From NCBI GenBank assembly GCA_030424845.1, contig JAUHWC010000008.1:1-64000 (forward strand): 64,000 nucleotides of DNA. The letters run 5' to 3'. A model generated the notes under the pieces. That model saw nothing but the letters and a program-made list of their open reading frames with translations. It did not search any database and was not told the DNA's origin. The DNA is from Alphaproteobacteria bacterium. Lineage in GTDB: Bacteria; Pseudomonadota; Alphaproteobacteria; Sphingomonadales; Sphingomonadaceae. This document shows, piece by piece, positions 26,259 through 35,140 of this stretch; position 1 is the stretch's first letter, and each line of letters begins with the position of its first letter. The position numbers and the translations under genes are program-made.

Positions 26259-27160
26259 GCTGCAACCTGCCTATCAATTTCGGGTTCAGTTTGGCGGCTG
26301 CTGAAGAACCGCACGCGCGCAAGCGCGAACAGTCCCGCTATGGGGACGAAGAACTGTCGCAGATACGATTCGGGAATTCGTTCACCCACCAGGCCATATT
26401 CGAGGCGATCCTTGCTACGTTCGGCATACGTTCCGAAAAGGTGATCCCAGATCACAAGAGCGCCGCCGAAATTCCGATCCCGGTGCTCGGGCGCGATCGA
26501 ATGATGGACTTCGTGATAAGAGGGAGAAATAAAAATCTTCTCCAGCGGACCGAAATTCCATCCGGTGTCGGAATGGATGATCAGTTGGTGCAACTGGATC
26601 AGCATCAGCATCGCGAGGGGATATTCGAACCTGATGTCGAGAATCACCGGAGGCAATGCGAAGACCAGTAGCATAATGATGCGATCGATGACCGTTATTC
26701 GAAACACCGTTAGCGGGTTCAGCACTTCCTGCGAATGGTGCGTCTTGTGGAACTGCCAGAAGACAGAGCTGAAATGCTGCAGGCGATGCCACCAATAGAC
26801 CCAGAAATCCAGCAACAGGAAAGCGAGCAGCAGCTGCGCCCCTAGCGGCAGGGACGAGGCGGCTTCGATTTCCATCCAAGCCGCATTGGCCTTCAGCCAA
26901 CCCGCTAGCAAGGTGCCCAGCGGAACAAGGATGAAAAAATGCGGAACATGAGCGAGGTCTAGCCCAGCATAGGTTAGATCGACACGGAAATTCCGTGACA
27001 GATAGCGCTCGCGCAGATTTCGCCTACGCCACAGATCCATAAAGAGGCTGAGCGCGAAAGCGATCCCCATGATTGTGAGGAAATGCCATTCGGCCGCTAG
27101 GTTGCGAAGGGCGGATGCAATGATGCGATCCGTCCAATAGGCGACATCTTCAAAGCTCAC
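26255..27160 (-). CDS. Sterol desaturase / fatty acid hydroxylase family membrane enzyme
   Basis: 301 residues with about four to five membrane segments. It has the histidine boxes of the di-iron hydroxylases: WWHRLQH, FHKTHHS, then SPSYHEVHH. Known relatives hydroxylate or desaturate lipids and carotenoids. Finding it between an acetyltransferase and HisF/HisH genes within a tight sugar operon (4-base overlaps on both sides) is odd. It may modify the lipid carrier, a lipid anchor, or an acyl group put on the glycan. Confidence 0.9.
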   Translation of the reverse strand: MSFEDVAYWTDRIIASALRNLAAEWHFLTIMGIAFALSLFMDLWRRRNLRERYLSRNFRVDLTYAGLDLAHVPHFFILVPLGTLLAGWLKANAAWMEIEAASSLPLGAQLLLAFLLLDFWVYWWHRLQHFSSVFWQFHKTHHSQEVLNPLTVFRITVIDRIIMLLVFALPPVILDIRFEYPLAMLMLIQLHQLIIHSDTGWNFGPLEKIFISPSYHEVHHSIAPEHRDRNFGGALVIWDHLFGTYAERSKDRLEYGLVGERIPESYLRQFFVPIAGLFALARVRFFSSRQTEPEIDRQVAA

Positions 27161-27933
27161 GACCGCCCGCCAACTTGACTGCGCACGTGCACGCCGTTGC
27201 TCGACAGGTATGTCCGTACCTTTATCGGACTGTGGTCCGAAAAGATGAACATGGACGAGATCGTCGCCGCCGATGCGCCCGCCTCAAGCACGTCTTGGAC
27301 ATGCTTGAGGCTACCCGCGCCGCTTGAGGCGATGAGCGGGATGTCGAGCTGGGGTGCGAGACGTTCGACCAGGTCGACATCGTAGCCACCCATCATACCG
27401 TCGCGATCGATTGACGTGAGAAGGATTTCACCAGCATGCGCATCCTGCATCCTCAGCGCGAAATCCTCCGCATCGAGCTCAGTTCGCTCGTCGCCTGCGC
27501 GGCTCACGACCTGCCGCCTGCCGTCTTCCAGCTCGCGATAATCGATCGAGACGATGATGCACTGATCGCCGAAACGCGAGGCCGCTTGGGTCACGAAGTC
27601 GGGACGGTCGACCGCCGCACTGTTGATCGAGACCTTGTCCGCGCCAGAGGCCAGCAGCTTTTCGATCTGGCGCAGTGTGGTCACGCCTCCACCAACGGCG
27701 AAAGGCATGAACACTTCTTCCGACACCCGCTCGATGATCGTACCGTCGATGATCCGGCCCTCGCGCGTTGCGTCGATGTCGACGAAGATCATCTCGTCCA
27801 CGCCGTAGCTGTCATAGACTCGGGCAGTTGAAACGGGATTCCCCGCCTCGCGAACATCATCGAAGAAGCGGCGCGCCTTAACCAGCCGCCCGCCGCGGAC
27901 CAGGAATTTCGGGATGATTCTCTTCTTCAGCAT
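27157..27933 (-). CDS. HisF-like cyclase subunit of a sugar amidotransferase
   Basis: 258 residues from ATG 27933, preceded by AGGAGCG; a longer upstream frame is rejected. A TIM barrel with the imidazole glycerol phosphate synthase cyclase features: IIPKFLVRGGRLVKARRF, DEMIFVDIDATREGR, PFAVGGGVTTLRQIEKLLASGADKVSINSAA, LLTSIDRDGMMGGYDVDL and LIASSGAGSLKHV. It is not in a his operon. With HisH at 28710 and the WbpG-like protein at 29376 it forms the set known from Pseudomonas and Campylobacter polysaccharide loci, where it channels ammonia to make an acetamidino group on a sugar. Confidence 0.92.
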   Translation of the reverse strand: MLKKRIIPKFLVRGGRLVKARRFFDDVREAGNPVSTARVYDSYGVDEMIFVDIDATREGRIIDGTIIERVSEEVFMPFAVGGGVTTLRQIEKLLASGADKVSINSAAVDRPDFVTQAASRFGDQCIIVSIDYRELEDGRRQVVSRAGDERTELDAEDFALRMQDAHAGEILLTSIDRDGMMGGYDVDLVERLAPQLDIPLIASSGAGSLKHVQDVLEAGASAATISSMFIFSDHSPIKVRTYLSSNGVHVRSQVGGRS

Positions 27934-27955
27934 CGTGGGTCGCTCCTTGCCACAC

Positions 27956-28720
27956 TCAGCTCTCTGTGGGAAGGTGTTCGGTCCTTCTGGCACGCGCAAC
28001 CAGCGGCGCGATTGCATTCTGCCACACTTGGTATCCGGCCGCGTTCAAATGAAGGCCATCACTCGTTAGCGCGGGATCGATGGCTCCATCCTTCAGGAAT
28101 GCCCGATGAAGGTCGATGTAGACGTGACCCCTCTCCCGTGACCATGTTTCGAGTTTAGTGTTGAACTGCCTGATCCGGGCGTTGTCGTCTGAGCTACACC
28201 GCGGTGCTGCGCAGGGGAGAACCGACTGGACGACGAGCTCGGTCCCAACCGGAATGCGCGCGGCTACCCGTTCGAAACCAAGTAGAATGTCGCGTTGGTT
28301 GTTGCCTGCCAACAGATCATTGGCTCCGGCCATTAGAAACACTAGGGAAGGTTTACCATTAACGATAGGATCGAGCCGATTCTCGATTCCGCCAATGCCA
28401 TCACCACCGATTCCACGATTGGCGACCTTTAGCCCGGTGAATCGCTCTGCCCATCGGCCTTTGAGCGTGAGCGAATCTCCCAGCATGACAAGATCTGTGC
28501 CGGGTGCGACCGGATCGTCCGAAAGAGCCGCAGCAGCAACCGTCCGGTCACCGATCAATCCCCTCTCGCTAGAAGCTCTCTTCCATTCATGCCAAGCCGA
28601 AGTCAGCTGAGAGGCTGGAAACCAGCGAAACTGTGCGCTGGCGATGCCGTATAAAACGCCGGTCGCAAGCAGTGCCATTCCAATCAGCAAGCTGTGCACT
28701 CTGCCGATCCTAGAATTCAT
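27956..28720 (-). CDS. SGNH/GDSL-type hydrolase, membrane-anchored
   Basis: 254 residues from ATG 28720, which overlaps the end of the HisH gene by 11 bases. An N-terminal hydrophobic helix (about 9-28) exports or anchors it. The SGNH blocks are clear: VMLGDSLTLKG (Ser), RGIGGDGIGG, FLMAGANDLL, and DGLHLNAAGY with the catalytic Asp-His. Probably an esterase removing O-acetyl or another acyl group from the glycan, or a transferase working the other way. It separates hisH from hisF, which is unusual. Confidence 0.88.
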   Translation of the reverse strand: MNSRIGRVHSLLIGMALLATGVLYGIASAQFRWFPASQLTSAWHEWKRASSERGLIGDRTVAAAALSDDPVAPGTDLVMLGDSLTLKGRWAERFTGLKVANRGIGGDGIGGIENRLDPIVNGKPSLVFLMAGANDLLAGNNQRDILLGFERVAARIPVGTELVVQSVLPCAAPRCSSDDNARIRQFNTKLETWSRERGHVYIDLHRAFLKDGAIDPALTSDGLHLNAAGYQVWQNAIAPLVARARRTEHLPTES

Positions 28721-29330
28721 GTCCAAGCCAGTTATCGATCAGCTGAATGCCGTTGTCCTGGCTCTTCTCTGGATGGAATTGGGTCGCAACGAGATTGTCT
28801 CTGCGCACCGCGGCGGTGACCGTCCCACCATGGTCGCAGGTCGCGATCCGGTCTGCCGAGTCGGCGCAGACCATGTGGTAGCTGTGCACGAAATAGAAAT
28901 TGGTCTGGCTGTTCGGGATGCCGGCGAACAGCCAGTCGCCTTCGGACCAGTCGCAATCGTTCCATCCCACATGCGGCACCTTGTGCGGGGCGGCCACTTT
29001 CAGAGGAAGGACTTCGGCATCGATCCAGCCTAACCCCTCGGTCTCGCCATGTTCGAAGCTGCGCTTCGCGAACAGCTGCATGCCCAGGCACACGCCGAGG
29101 ATCGGCTTACGATCCTCCAGCGCGAATTTCGTCAGCGGATCCTGCAGCCCCTTGCTGCGGATCGCCGCCATCGCGTCGCCGAACGCGCCGACCCCGGGTA
29201 GCACTAGCCGGTCGGCCTCGGCCAATTCGCCTAGATCGTCAGTAATGACGGTATCCTCACCGCAATATTCGAGCGCGTTCATCATGGATCGTACGTTTCC
29301 CATCCCATAATCTATGATCGCGGTTGTCAT
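28710..29330 (-). CDS. HisH-like glutamine amidotransferase subunit
   Basis: 206 residues of a class I glutaminase: IIDYGMGNVRSM at the start, LPGVGAFGDAM, the nucleophile Cys81 in GVCLGMQLF, and the His of QFHPEKS with the following Gln/Asn. It generates ammonia for the HisF-like partner at 27157. It lies outside any histidine operon and beside the WbpG-like amidotransferase. The SGNH gene overlaps its 3' end. Confidence 0.93.
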   Translation of the reverse strand: MTTAIIDYGMGNVRSMMNALEYCGEDTVITDDLGELAEADRLVLPGVGAFGDAMAAIRSKGLQDPLTKFALEDRKPILGVCLGMQLFAKRSFEHGETEGLGWIDAEVLPLKVAAPHKVPHVGWNDCDWSEGDWLFAGIPNSQTNFYFVHSYHMVCADSADRIATCDHGGTVTAAVRRDNLVATQFHPEKSQDNGIQLIDNWLGHEF

Positions 29331-29375
29331 AATGCTGGTGCTGCAGCCATCGACGATCGGGCGAGGCGCCGCGCG

Positions 29376-30542
29376 TCAGCGCTGTTCCGGTCCAAGTGGA
29401 AAATCGCTGAGATCGGTCCGGTCCCAATCTTCGAAATCGGGCATTTCGGCGCCCGGCTCGACTTGACTGGGATCGAATTTCCACGGGTGGACGGCATGTG
29501 GTTCTAAGATCTCGTAATATTCTTCCTCAGACAATTTCAGGATGTCGAGGAACCAGTCCATCGAAGCAGGGCGCTTGCCGTCATACTGATACTCGATCTG
29601 CTCCGCCTCTTGGCGCGTCTTGCGGCCGTGGCGTATATCGATTGAGAGTAGGTGATTCGCCCGCCCGTATCCACGCTTCACGAACTTCGAATAGTCGCGC
29701 ATGCCCTGAAAGGTGCATTCGATTTTCTCGTAGTCATATTCGGGCGGCACGCCCTCGACCGGCTGCCCTTTCCAGTCGAGTTCGCGTTTGATGATCTCGA
29801 CATTCTTCTTCGTATCCCACTGGATGTAGTTGCCGAGACAGATTGACCGAACCTTCAACTTGATAAGGTCCTTGCGCTTGGGATAGTCGAACATCCACAG
29901 GTCGCGCCGCTTCACGCGGCCCTGCAGAAATTCATACATGTCGTCGGCGGTAATGCCCTGGTTCATCAAGCGATTAAAGCGGCGCTCGTCGACTTCTTCC
30001 ATTTCCTCAAACGTATACCAGCTGTGATATTCTGCGGTGCTCTCGCCCCAGAAAATGAGCGGTGTCTCGAAGCGCAGGGCCATGTGCATGACACCTGCAT
30101 AGATGCCGGTGTGGCAGTGCCAGCAGAAATCGCCGCGGCGCTTGAACGCCTCCAACATGGTTTCGCGCACAGTGTGGAAGCTGGTTGTGAACTCCACCAC
30201 ATCGACGCCTAATCGCTTGAACACCTTAGTGTTGTTCTCTTCCACAAGCGGGCGGTATCCCCAGTGGTTGTAGCGAACGACGAGCGGCTTCAGGCCAAGC
30301 ACCTTGACGATATAATAGAGCTGGAAGACGCTATCCTTGCCGCCTGAATAGGGAACGACGCAATCGTAGGTACCCTTGTCCCTGTACTCCGCGACGATCT
30401 CGTCGAGCTGTCTCCCGCGTTCTTCCCAGTTAATCGCGTCGAACTTGGCCTCAACCTGGTTGCAGACTGAACAGGCACCCGCCTCATCAAAGCTGATAGT
30501 GTCGACCGTTTCAGGCACGAGGCAACGAGTGCATTTACGCAT
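29376..30542 (-). CDS. N-acetyl sugar amidotransferase (WbpG/PseA type)
   Basis: 388 residues from ATG 30542 with an AGAAGGAAC SD; the longer frame upstream is rejected. Two CXXC pairs at the start (Cys4/Cys7 and Cys24/Cys27) and the ATP-pyrophosphatase PP-loop YSGGKDS at 65-71 define this family, which activates an N-acetyl group with ATP and adds ammonia to give an acetamidino sugar. Further metal-type residues appear in CWHCHTG. With HisH and HisF it is a complete ammonia-delivering set. It lies 16 bases after the CMP-sugar synthetase, so the target is probably the nonulosonic acid or its precursor. Confidence 0.93.
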   Translation of the reverse strand: MRKCTRCLVPETVDTISFDEAGACSVCNQVEAKFDAINWEERGRQLDEIVAEYRDKGTYDCVVPYSGGKDSVFQLYYIVKVLGLKPLVVRYNHWGYRPLVEENNTKVFKRLGVDVVEFTTSFHTVRETMLEAFKRRGDFCWHCHTGIYAGVMHMALRFETPLIFWGESTAEYHSWYTFEEMEEVDERRFNRLMNQGITADDMYEFLQGRVKRRDLWMFDYPKRKDLIKLKVRSICLGNYIQWDTKKNVEIIKRELDWKGQPVEGVPPEYDYEKIECTFQGMRDYSKFVKRGYGRANHLLSIDIRHGRKTRQEAEQIEYQYDGKRPASMDWFLDILKLSEEEYYEILEPHAVHPWKFDPSQVEPGAEMPDFEDWDRTDLSDFPLGPEQR

Positions 30543-30558
30543 CGGATGTTCCTTCTGG

Positions 30559-31299
30559 CTAGTCTGCCGCTTGTTCAGCGAAAATGGCTTGGAGTTGGCC
30601 TGCGATGGCCTCGACACAGATGAAATCGACCAGACCATCGACTTCGAAAGACTTGTGCGCGGGCATCTCGAACCCTGCCGTGCGCGCGTGACAAAAAGAC
30701 CGCTCACGCCTCAGCGCAGCGGGCGTTGCTATATATAGGCTGCCATCGAGCGCATAACAGGGCTCAATATCTTGGCGCCGCGGCAACTCACCGAAGCTCC
30801 CGCCAAGATAAGGTTTGATAGCGCCGTCTTTGGCTTTGCGTACGAGAAAGGCGGGGTTGCCCGTCACAACCTCGGCCACACCGACCAGCGAGTCCATGTC
30901 TGGCAGGCCCTTGACGAAGGATTCGAGCGCGCGGTCGATATCGCGAGCTTCGGTCAACGGGGATGTCGGCTCCAGCAATAGCAGGATGTCGACCGTTTCG
31001 CCTTGCTCTTCGAGCGTGTCTATAGCGTGGAGGACGGCGTCGATGCTGCTGGCCGTGTCGGTTGCTAGTTGGGCGGGGCGCAGAAACGGCGCGCGCGCGC
31101 CATGTTGTTCGGCCAGAGCGGCAAAATCGGCACTATCTGTGCTGATGACCACATCATCGACATAAGTGGATTTACGCGCGGCCTCGATTGGCCAGGCGAG
31201 CAAGGGCTTACCGAGCAGCTCGCGAACATTCTTGCCAGGAAGTCCCTTGGACCCGGCTCGCGCCGGAACGAGAGCGAGGATGTGGTGTCCCTCGATCAT
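30559..31299 (-). CDS. neuA: CMP-nonulosonate synthetase (NeuA/LegF type cytidylyltransferase)
   Basis: 246 residues. The nucleotide-binding N-terminus is LALVPARAGSKGLPGKNVREL, followed by PLLAWPIEAA, VVISTDSADFAALA, LLLLEPTSPLTEARDIDRAL and the late SFEVDGLVDFICVEA. This is the acylneuraminate cytidylyltransferase family. It activates the product of the synthase at 15877, which is on the opposite strand 14 kb away. It overlaps the glycosyltransferase gene by 4 bases. Confidence 0.93.
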   Translation of the reverse strand: MIEGHHILALVPARAGSKGLPGKNVRELLGKPLLAWPIEAARKSTYVDDVVISTDSADFAALAEQHGARAPFLRPAQLATDTASSIDAVLHAIDTLEEQGETVDILLLLEPTSPLTEARDIDRALESFVKGLPDMDSLVGVAEVVTGNPAFLVRKAKDGAIKPYLGGSFGELPRRQDIEPCYALDGSLYIATPAALRRERSFCHARTAGFEMPAHKSFEVDGLVDFICVEAIAGQLQAIFAEQAAD

Positions 31300-32066
31300 T
31301 GGTGTCTCTTTGCCCTCAAGTGCTGCATCGAGCGATCGACAATCTTGTGCATCGCAAACAGGGGAGCGGGGTAACGAATACCGTGAAGGCGCTGGGCTTC
31401 ACGGATTTCCTCGTTCTGCTGCTTCACGCCCAAGTAGCCAGCGCCGGTAGCTCCTCCGGTCCGCATGCGAACCCAGATCGACGGCACATGGACCGAAGGC
31501 GTGCCATGCGTTTCCAGTATGCGGAGCATGAATTCGTAGTCGGCGGCCAGGCGGTATCTCGTATCGTACCCGCCGAACTCATCATACACCTCTCGCTTGA
31601 GGAACAGTGTCGGATGCGCTGGCATGAAGCCGCGTTGTATATTCTTCGGGGTCATTTCCCGGCCGCGCCAGTGGCGCACGACAATATCGGTATCTTTGGG
31701 ATCAACATAGATCAGGTCGGCATGGACCGCCTTCGCTTCGGGATGGTCTTCGAAAGCCTTGGCAACCTGCTCGATTACAGTTTCATCGTAATAGAAATCG
31801 TCAGAATTGATGTAGCCAACGATGTCTCCATCAACCTTTTCAAGGCCGCGATTGTAGGCATCGTAGATGCCTTTGTCTGGCCCTGAGATCACAGCGTCAA
31901 GATGCGCGCCCTCTCGCTCGATGACTGCCATGGTATCGTCTTTCGAGGCACCGTCGATCACAACATGTTGGATGTTCGGATAGGTCTGGGCGGAGACCGA
32001 GCGCAAAGTGTCTGCGATCGTCGCGGCGCTGTTATACGAGGTTGTAATCAGAGATATCTTGGACAC
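31296..32066 (-). CDS. Family 2 glycosyltransferase
   Basis: 256 residues from GTG 32066 (start VSKISLITTSYNSA); an upstream in-frame extension has low protein character. GT-A fold signs: SLITTSYNSAATIADTLRSV, VIDGASKDDT, GPDKGIYDAYNRGL, YINSDDFYY with the metal-binding DD, and ADYEFMLRIL. A cytoplasmic enzyme adding one sugar to the lipid-linked repeat unit. This is the first gene of the block of overlapping genes that runs to 20105. Confidence 0.92.
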   Translation of the reverse strand: MSKISLITTSYNSAATIADTLRSVSAQTYPNIQHVVIDGASKDDTMAVIEREGAHLDAVISGPDKGIYDAYNRGLEKVDGDIVGYINSDDFYYDETVIEQVAKAFEDHPEAKAVHADLIYVDPKDTDIVVRHWRGREMTPKNIQRGFMPAHPTLFLKREVYDEFGGYDTRYRLAADYEFMLRILETHGTPSVHVPSIWVRMRTGGATGAGYLGVKQQNEEIREAQRLHGIRYPAPLFAMHKIVDRSMQHLRAKRHQ

Positions 32067-32645
32067 TGGCCGATCCTCTGCACAGGGCCTATGCCGCAGA
32101 CCGTCGCCGGGCCGGTGCATTGGTCATCGTGGCCGTTTTTCTAAGAGGTGCTGATTTACTCCGGAACACTTTGAAGTCAAGGCTTGTGGACGAGTCCCAA
32201 AGGATTCACTGGGTGCGCAACCTGGCTAGAGAGCGTCCATAAGCAAAGTGCTTGTCAGAAGAGCTTCGGCCTCCATTGGAAGCCCGACTTGTCACCATGC
32301 CATGGTGGCAGACTGGGGCTTCGTTGAGAAGGGACGCTTGCAGCCGCGGACAGTACTGGAGATTGACAAGTCGCTTTCGGCCCCTTTTACGGCGAGCTTC
32401 ACTAGAGCGCGGCGCTGATGATCTTGATTGTGTGGTCCATGTTGCGGCGTTGACTTGGGTGGACGAGGAGGGTGATGCAAAAGCGTTTGCCGAATCCCGC
32501 CACGTCAATATTGATGGAACTGCCGCGTTGATGCGCGATCCTAGTAAGGCAGGCGTGAAGCGGATCATCTAGACCGGCTCCATTACAGTCCACAGGTCCT
32601 TCTTCGGCCCACGGCCCACTGTCGGGAGCCCGACCCCAATCACGC
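32067..32645. other. Intergenic region with an epimerase remnant
   Basis: About 580 bases between the glycosyltransferase and the cupin epimerase. The right part holds the degenerate epimerase on the plus strand described separately. The left part (32067-32390) shows nothing I can name; it should contain the promoter of the minus operon starting at 32066. Confidence 0.6.
32405..32640 (+). pseudogene. Fragment of an NAD-dependent sugar epimerase
   Basis: In the frame through 32432 the sequence reads CVVHVAALTWVDEEGDAKAF, then VNIDGTAALMRDPSKAGVKRII, a stop at 32570, then TGSITVHRS. This lines up with residues about 70-120 of the intact epimerase at 14960 (VVHVAG, VNTDATISLAEAA, AGVKRFVFVSTIGVNG). 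Only this middle piece remains, on the plus strand, in a minus-strand operon. It is a decayed relic of an earlier gene arrangement. Confidence 0.7.
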
Positions 32646-33131
32646 CTAGCCCACAAAATCCTCGAGCGGCTGAGCGGTACGATCTTTATCGGACAGGATT
32701 AGTTGCGCTCCGTCCAGTTTGCTGCGCAGCCACGGCTCTATCGAGAGCGCAATTTCGCAATCGGGGCTGTAGGAACCGTGGCAGATATACTCAAAGATCG
32801 TGTCAGTGCGTGCGTAAAAACCGTGTGCCGAGCGCTCGGGAATGCGCACCCAACCGCTGCTGGGATCCATATCCATAGTGCGGATTTGCCGTGCGGGATC
32901 ATCTATATCGGCCGCCACATCCATGATTGCGCCCTCGACCACGCGGATGATCTTGGTCTGGCTCGCCGGGGGCCTCTGCCAGTGCAGGCCACGAAACACG
33001 CCCGCTTTTGAGAAGGAACGCTTGAGGACCATATTACTCTCCTCGTAGAACACTTTGAGCCAGCCGCGATTGTCTGCGAAGTGCAGAGGTTCCTGCTCCA
33101 GTAATCCGAACAAGGCGTCCTGGCTCACCAT
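32646..33131 (-). CDS. RmlC-like cupin sugar 3,5-epimerase
   Basis: 161 residues from ATG 33131, overlapping the GDP-mannose dehydratase gene by 7 bases. Cupin blocks typical of dTDP-4-dehydrorhamnose 3,5-epimerases: [53 protein letters not shown], and [28 protein letters not shown]. The catalytic His is probably in RGLHWQ. Being coupled to Gmd rather than to RmlAB suggests it acts on the GDP-4-keto-6-deoxy-mannose made by that enzyme, or on a nonulosonate precursor. The substrate is inferred. Confidence 0.85.
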   Translation of the reverse strand: MVSQDALFGLLEQEPLHFADNRGWLKVFYEESNMVLKRSFSKAGVFRGLHWQRPPASQTKIIRVVEGAIMDVAADIDDPARQIRTMDMDPSSGWVRIPERSAHGFYARTDTIFEYICHGSYSPDCEIALSIEPWLRSKLDGAQLILSDKDRTAQPLEDFVG

Positions 33132-34255
33132 TTCACACCCCTGATCATTGCGTGTTGACGTGCGGCGAGTAGATCGCACTCGACCATTTCCTCGACCATT
33201 TCCTCAAAGCTAATCTCGTTTTCCCAACCAAGTTCAGCCCGCGCCTTCGAGGCATCGCCCAGCAGCGTTTCGACTTCGGCGGGGCGGAAATAGCGCGGAT
33301 CGACGCGCACGATCGTCTGGCCTTCCTTGATCGCGGGCACGCGAAGCTGAAGATCGTCGCCTTCGAGCTTCTCGACGATCCCAATCTCCGCAATGCCCTC
33401 GCCTTCCCATCGCATTGTGATGCCAAGGCGCGCTGCAGCGCGGGCGACGAATTCGCGCACCGAATACTGCTGTCCGGTCGCAATGACATAGTCTCTTGGT
33501 TGGTCCTGCTGAAGCATCATCCACTGCATCCGCACATAATCCTTTGCATGGCCCCAGTCGCGCAAGGCGTCCATGTTGCCGAGGTAGAGGCAATCACTGA
33601 GCCCTTGCGCGATATGAGCAAGCTCGCGGGTGATCTTGCGAGTAACGAAGGTCTCGCCGCGGCGCTCGGACTCGTGATTGAAGAGGATGCCATTACAAGC
33701 ATACATTCCGTAGGCTTCGCGGTAATTGACCGTGATCCAGTACGCATAAAGCTTCGCCACCGCATAAGGGCTGCGAGGGTAGAAGGGCGTGGTTTCCTTC
33801 TGCGGGACCTCCTGGACTAGCCCGTACAGTTCCGAGGTAGAGGCCTGATAGAAGCGCGTTTTCTGCTCCAGACCCAGGAATCGGATCGCCTCGAGAAGCC
33901 GCAGTGGGCCGATCGCATCAACATCAGCGGTGTATTCTGGGCATTCGAAGCTGACTGCAACGTGGCTTTGTGCGCCGAGGTTGTAGACCTCGTCGGGCTG
34001 AACCTCGCTGATGATCCGGACCAAATTGCTTGTGTCAGACAAATCGCCGTAATGCATCGTGAAGCGCACGTCGGCTTCGTGAATATCTTGATAAATGTGA
34101 TCGACGCGTTCGGTGTTGAAAAGGCTCGCCCGCCGCTTGATGCCGTGTACCCTATAACCCTTCTTGAGCAGGAATTCCGCCAGATACGAACCGTCTTGAC
34201 CGGTTATGCCAGTAATGAGTGCGACTTTTGGGTCGCTTCCGTGTAGCGAGCTCAT
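33125..34255 (-). CDS. gmd: GDP-mannose 4,6-dehydratase
   Basis: Converts GDP-mannose to GDP-4-keto-6-deoxy-mannose, precursor of fucose, rhamnose (D-form) and perosamine. 376 residues, the usual length. Cofactor loop [11 protein letters not shown] (15-25), [32 protein letters not shown], catalytic STSELYG and [12 protein letters not shown], and [20 protein letters not shown]. No GDP-fucose synthase or GDP-rhamnose reductase is seen beside it; the partner is the cupin epimerase overlapping its 3' end. Confidence 0.95.
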   Translation of the reverse strand: MSSLHGSDPKVALITGITGQDGSYLAEFLLKKGYRVHGIKRRASLFNTERVDHIYQDIHEADVRFTMHYGDLSDTSNLVRIISEVQPDEVYNLGAQSHVAVSFECPEYTADVDAIGPLRLLEAIRFLGLEQKTRFYQASTSELYGLVQEVPQKETTPFYPRSPYAVAKLYAYWITVNYREAYGMYACNGILFNHESERRGETFVTRKITRELAHIAQGLSDCLYLGNMDALRDWGHAKDYVRMQWMMLQQDQPRDYVIATGQQYSVREFVARAAARLGITMRWEGEGIAEIGIVEKLEGDDLQLRVPAIKEGQTIVRVDPRYFRPAEVETLLGDASKARAELGWENEISFEEMVEEMVECDLLAARQHAMIRGVKW

Positions 34256-34315
34256 GATACTAAATCTCTGCGTTAGTTATGATTAAATGTGCTTGAAGGG
34301 TGTATGGTCGATCAT

Positions 34316-35140
34316 TTAATATCGCGTTGGCCCTCGAAAATCCGCGCGATTAGCGATGGCTGGTATTTGTCTCCGTGCTTCTTGAACTAGTCCTAAATCC
34401 AAGTCCACATTGCCCACGCCGGTCTCCCCACCCATGTCCAATAGGACATCCCCCCACGGATCAACTACGAGCGAGTGCCCGTAAGTTTTTCTTCCATCAG
34501 AGTGACTACCCGTTTGCGCTGCGGCAATGACATAACATCCCGACTCAATAGCCCGCGCCCTGAGAAGGGTCTCCCAGTGCGCCCTGCCGGTCGGAACAGT
34601 GAAGGCGGATGGAATCGCAAATACTGTTGCGCCACAATTCCCCAGCGCTGCATATAGTGAAGGGAATCTCAAATCATAACAAATCGTAAGGCCCATTGAC
34701 CCGAGGGGCGTATCCACAAGCACAGCTTCGTCACCTGGAGAGAAAATGGACGCCTCTGACCAACTCTCGCCATTATCCAATTTTGCGCCAAATAGATGAA
34801 TTTTATCATATCGGGCCCTTATTTGGCCAGAACTATCAATAACAATGGTACGGTTGACCCACTTTTTTGTCTTTTCATTAAATAATGGTATTGTGCCTAT
34901 GTGGATCCAAGTGGATAATTCCTTTGCGAGGCCGAGCATTTTCTGCACATATACGGATTGCCCCTCAAGTGTCACGCTTTGCTTTGCTCGCTCATAGTCC
35001 CGGTCGCAAAGGCCCGAATACTCGGGTAAGAATACCATCTTGCAATCCTTCTTGATAGAATTGCGAAGATGGCATTCTACGAAATCGATGTTCTTGTCAG
35101 TATCTATGTCACTACACATTTGTAGAATCGAGATTTTCAT
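34316..35140 (-). CDS. Carbon-nitrogen hydrolase (nitrilase superfamily)
   Basis: 274 residues with the complete Glu-Lys-Cys triad: Glu40 (VFLPEYSG), Lys113 (YDKIHLF) and Cys154 (LTICYDLRFP). The blocks THWETLLRARAIESGCYVIAAAQTG-like and SLVVDPWGDVLLDMG follow the family of omega-amidases and N-carbamoyl hydrolases. Its lower GC than neighbours suggests a recent arrival. Its position beside amidotransferase and sugar genes invites the idea that it deacylates an amide of a sugar or recovers an amide by-product, but this is only context. Confidence 0.9.
   Translation of the reverse strand: MKISILQMCSDIDTDKNIDFVECHLRNSIKKDCKMVFLPEYSGLCDRDYERAKQSVTLEGQSVYVQKMLGLAKELSTWIHIGTIPLFNEKTKKWVNRTIVIDSSGQIRARYDKIHLFGAKLDNGESWSEASIFSPGDEAVLVDTPLGSMGLTICYDLRFPSLYAALGNCGATVFAIPSAFTVPTGRAHWETLLRARAIESGCYVIAAAQTGSHSDGRKTYGHSLVVDPWGDVLLDMGGETGVGNVDLDLGLVQEARRQIPAIANRADFRGPTRY

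Noticed and set aside
27157-29330. Considered as part of histidine biosynthesis
   Set aside because: No other his genes nearby; neighbours are sugar enzymes and a WbpG-type amidotransferase, the known glycan arrangement.
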